Shown here one piece after another: positions 3,760-6,003 of a stretch of DNA of 6,003 nt. This stretch comes from Deltaproteobacteria bacterium ADurb.Bin026 (lineage in GTDB: Bacteria; Desulfobacterota; Syntrophorhabdia; Syntrophorhabdales; Syntrophorhabdaceae): positions 1 through 6,003 of the forward strand of contig MWEV01000264.1 of assembly GCA_002071245.1 (NCBI GenBank), read 5' to 3'. The position numbers were made by a program, and so were the translations under genes. The notes beneath the pieces were generated by a model, which was not told the DNA's origin, ran no database searches, and saw only the letters and a program-made list of their open reading frames with translations. Numbering within the stretch: the first letter of the stretch is position 1; the number at the start of each line of letters is the position of its first letter.

Positions 3760-5792
3760 ATGAAAACGACTTCTTAATAGTAGATAACAAAGAAATACCA
3801 ATCGAAGGAGAACAAAATCTGCTCGAACTTATACGAAAGGCAAAGATTGATCTGCCTACCTTTTGTTATCACTCTGAACTTAGTGTTTATGGGGCATGCA
3901 GATTATGCATGGTTTATGTTGAAGGTATGGGGCTTGTCCCGGCATGTTCGACACCTCCCAGTCCTTCGATGAATGTAAAGACAAATACTGAGGACATCAG
4001 GAAGATGAGAAAGATCATCGTAGAACTGCTTCTCGCAAATCACAGCCAGAGTTGCCCAACATGCCAAAAAAGTACTACCTGCCAGCTTCAGGCGCTTGCA
4101 AGAAGACTGGGGATTACAGAGATAAGGTTTAAAAATCAGAGTAAAAATATCCCCGTGGACGACTCATCGCCCTCGATAGTGCGTGACCCTAATAAATGCG
4201 TACTGTGTGGAGATTGTGTGCGTATTTGCTCAGAAGTTCAGTCGGTAGGCGCTATCGATTTTGCACACAGGGGTGCCAATACAATGGTGATCCCGAGCTT
4301 TGGTAAGGATCTGGATAAAGTGGAGTGTGTCAACTGCGGCCAGTGTGCGCGGATATGTCCTACTGGAGCACTTACGCCAAAATCTGAAGTTGATGAAGTG
4401 TGGAAGGTAATTCATGACCCGAATAAAATGGTTGTTGCCCAGATTGCCCCAGCGGTTCGTGTTGCACTGGGTGAGATCTTCGGGATGGAGCCAGGTGTAA
4501 CAACAACAGGTCAGACAGCGGCAGCACTCCGTGCAATAGGTTTTAACAGGGTGTTTGATACCTCTTTTACGGCAGATCTTACAGTCATTGAAGAGAGTAA
4601 CGAGTTTATAAAAAGGATCCAAAAAAATGAATTTATTCCACAATTCACCTCATGTTGCCCTGCATGGGTTAAGTTTGTCGAACAGTATTATCCAGAATTT
4701 GTCCATAATCTCTCGAGTTGTCGTTCGCCACAACAGATGTTTGGAGCTTTGTCTAAAGAGATATTGGCTGCTCAGACGGGCAAAAAAAGGGAAGATATCG
4801 TTGTTGTTTCTATCATGCCCTGTACCGCAAAAAAATTTGAGGCAAAAAGGCCTGAGTTCATACACGATGGTGTTCGTGATGTTGATCATGTTATTACCAC
4901 GCAGGAACTGGGAAGGATGATTGAGGAAGCAGGCCTTAATTTCAGAGAGCTGGATCCGGAATCATTCAATCTGCCGTTTGGTTTTAAAACGGGCGCGGGG
5001 GTGATATTTGGAAATTCTGGCGGAGTCAGTGAGGCTGTGCTAAGATATGTTACAGAGAAGCTTACGGGTGAAAAACGAGAAAGCTATGAATTTACAAGCA
5101 CTCGCGGAGAGAACGGCATAAGGGAAATAAAAATTTCATTAGCCGGTAAAGAATTTTCACTTGCTACAGTCAGCGGTCTTGGCAATGCAAGACAGGTGCT
5201 TGAAAAGATAAAATCAGGCCAAGCTTTTTATGACTTTGTAGAAGTTATGGCATGTCCTGGTGGTTGTGTGGGCGGTGCCGGTCAGCCAGTGTTCACGAAC
5301 CCTGTGGTTCGCCAGAAGAGAACAAAAGGGATCTATGAAAACGACAGGATGTTAGAACTCCATAAATCACAGGATAACCCGTACATAAATGAATTGTATA
5401 CCTCTTTTCTTGGTGAAGTGGGGGGTCATAAAGCGCATGAATTACTCCACACGGGATATAAATCAAGGAAAAGGATTGCCGATGAGGGTATGTCATTGAG
5501 TTCATCTGATGGTGAACAGACCATTGAGGTGAATGTTTGTTTCGGAACAGGCTGTTTTCTCAAAGGTGCACAGAAGTTGCTCCGAGATATACTTGTGCAT
5601 ATAGATACAGAACAATTAGGAGACAAGGTTAGCGTTAGTGCTTCATTTTGTTTTGAGATGTGTGAAAAGGGGCCAGTAATACGGGTCGGAGATAAAGTCA
5701 TTGAGGGGTGTACGCTTGAGAAGGCGGCGTTGGCGATAGAGGAGGAAAGGCAAAAAGTATTGGGTGATAAAACCGTGAACAGTATGCAGTGA
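3756..5792 (+). CDS. hydA: [FeFe]-hydrogenase catalytic subunit HydA (H-cluster)
   Basis: HydA makes or splits H2 at the H-cluster, using electrons from HydB and HydC. It has 678 residues, somewhat longer than the roughly 645 of T. maritima HydA. The domains in order are: a plant-type [2Fe-2S] (C37, C48, C51, C64); a His-Cys [4Fe-4S] (H96, C100, C103, C109); two ferredoxin [4Fe-4S] sites (C148/C151/C154/C158 and C191/C194/C197/C201); the H-cluster domain; and a C-terminal thioredoxin-fold [2Fe-2S] (C595, C600, C632, C636). The H-cluster motifs are complete: L1 TSCCPAW (298-304), L2 MPCTAKKFE (354-362) and L3 EVMACPGGCVGGAGQP (496-511). The ligands are therefore C301, C356, C500 and C504, with C300 as the proton-relay cysteine; each is one above C. 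pasteurianum CpI numbering. L3 has Ala508 where GGGQP is usual. The start overlaps the hydB stop as ATGA. No signal peptide is visible, so the enzyme is cytoplasmic. The C-terminal domain favours the bifurcating Thermotoga type over shorter HndD-like forms. Confidence 0.96.
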   Translation: MNENDFLIVDNKEIPIEGEQNLLELIRKAKIDLPTFCYHSELSVYGACRLCMVYVEGMGLVPACSTPPSPSMNVKTNTEDIRKMRKIIVELLLANHSQSCPTCQKSTTCQLQALARRLGITEIRFKNQSKNIPVDDSSPSIVRDPNKCVLCGDCVRICSEVQSVGAIDFAHRGANTMVIPSFGKDLDKVECVNCGQCARICPTGALTPKSEVDEVWKVIHDPNKMVVAQIAPAVRVALGEIFGMEPGVTTTGQTAAALRAIGFNRVFDTSFTADLTVIEESNEFIKRIQKNEFIPQFTSCCPAWVKFVEQYYPEFVHNLSSCRSPQQMFGALSKEILAAQTGKKREDIVVVSIMPCTAKKFEAKRPEFIHDGVRDVDHVITTQELGRMIEEAGLNFRELDPESFNLPFGFKTGAGVIFGNSGGVSEAVLRYVTEKLTGEKRESYEFTSTRGENGIREIKISLAGKEFSLATVSGLGNARQVLEKIKSGQAFYDFVEVMACPGGCVGGAGQPVFTNPVVRQKRTKGIYENDRMLELHKSQDNPYINELYTSFLGEVGGHKAHELLHTGYKSRKRIADEGMSLSSSDGEQTIEVNVCFGTGCFLKGAQKLLRDILVHIDTEQLGDKVSVSASFCFEMCEKGPVIRVGDKVIEGCTLEKAALAIEEERQKVLGDKTVNSMQ

Positions 5793-5845
5793 GCATCGGT
5801 TGAAGTGTTTTTTGAATTTTAAAATGAAATTTAGTGTTTACATAT

Positions 5846-5850
5846 GGGAG
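5846..5850 (+). promoter_or_regulatory. Ribosome binding site of the partial downstream gene
   Basis: GGGAG ends 9 bases before the ATG at 5860. An in-frame ATG at 5851 is followed two codons later by TAA, so 5860 is the first usable start. Confidence 0.55.
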
Positions 5851-5859
5851 ATGACATAA

Positions 5860-6003
5860 ATGTATAATCCTGTGACAAGGCAGATTGTATTCACGCTTAC
5901 CGCAAGATGTAGGGACTGTTACAGGTGCCTCAGGGTTTGTCCGGTTAAAGCAATAAGGATGGAAAGAGGTCAGGCTTATGTTGACGAAAAAAGATGCATT
6001 GCC
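5860..6003 (+). CDS. Partial ferredoxin-domain protein, likely HydS-like sensory [FeFe]-hydrogenase (5' end only)
   Basis: Only the first 48 codons are in the window; the frame is still open at the last base. After a short lead of 16 residues the protein has a complete [4Fe-4S] motif, CRDCYRCLRVCPVKAI (C17, C20, C23, C27). Then come a GQAYVDEKRCIA segment and C46, the expected first cysteine of a second cluster. The CRDCYxCxRxCPVKAI...GxAxVxxxRCI wording is one I associate with the N-terminus of group C/D [FeFe]-hydrogenase-like proteins, which carry a truncated H-cluster domain followed by PAS, phosphatase or kinase-linked modules and are thought to sense H2. It starts 67 nt after hydA with no hairpin terminator between, so it may be the fourth gene of the operon. 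It could instead be another two-cluster ferredoxin-domain protein. That it codes for an iron-sulfur protein is firm; the HydS reading is inference. Confidence 0.65.
   Translation, partial: MYNPVTRQIVFTLTARCRDCYRCLRVCPVKAIRMERGQAYVDEKRCIA

Noticed and set aside
5793..5859. Separate promoter or terminator between hydA and the last gene
   Set aside because: TTGAAG (5800-5805) has no acceptable -10 at normal spacing. The AT-rich palindrome ATTTTAAAAT (5816-5825) is too weak for a terminator stem.

Overview
The window carries a redox-regulated hydrogen-metabolism locus from an anaerobic bacterium. In order on the + strand it holds a Rex-family NADH-sensing repressor, a complete three-gene operon for a soluble, Thermotoga-type [FeFe]-hydrogenase (hydC, hydB, hydA), and the first 48 codons of another iron-sulfur protein. 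That last protein looks like the N-terminus of a sensory-type (HydS-like) [FeFe]-hydrogenase paralogue. The genes have strong Shine-Dalgarno sites, ATG starts and an AT-leaning base composition. The host must be an anaerobe that makes or consumes H2. Its intergenic repeats resemble those I associate with deltaproteobacterial, Nitrospirae-like or other subsurface anaerobes, but the sequence does not fix the phylum and I hold that placement loosely.

Layout. Positions 1-69 show nothing I can assign. Positions 70-299 are a pyrimidine-rich degenerate repeat block, 77% C+T over 81-300 by hand count. It is built from 25-nt units and an 8-nt CTTGANYC-like periodicity, and its reverse-strand reading frame is a by-product of the repeat. 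Positions 309-372 form a dense regulatory patch: a Rex-box-like inverted repeat touching a TTGACA -35 element, then a near-perfect 30-bp palindrome that is also made of 14-nt direct repeats and covers the -10 region. rex occupies 396-1064. The 315-nt gap to the hydrogenase operon (1065-1379) contains a 17-nt inverted repeat, a possible 34-codon ORF, an intergenic palindromic repeat element and a 26-nt tandem duplication. Just before hydC is a TTATC-G-GATAA inverted repeat that resembles the TTATCGATAA at the rex promoter.

Operon logic. hydC and hydB overlap by 26 nt, and hydB and hydA overlap by ATGA, so the three subunits are almost certainly co-translated in order. HydC carries a thioredoxin-fold [2Fe-2S]. 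HydB carries a [2Fe-2S], the FMN/NADH site, a NuoF-type [4Fe-4S] and a two-cluster ferredoxin tail. HydA carries NuoG-like clusters, the H-cluster domain and a C-terminal [2Fe-2S]. Sizes and domain order match the Thermotoga maritima HydABC type, which by established knowledge couples NADH and reduced ferredoxin oxidation to H2 evolution by flavin-based bifurcation, or the reverse. A NADH/NAD+-sensing Rex next to an NADH-linked hydrogenase makes a plausible feedback pair, with the downstream HydS-like protein as a possible H2 sensor. The direct regulatory link to the hyd operon is inference: I found no convincing canonical Rex box upstream of hydC.
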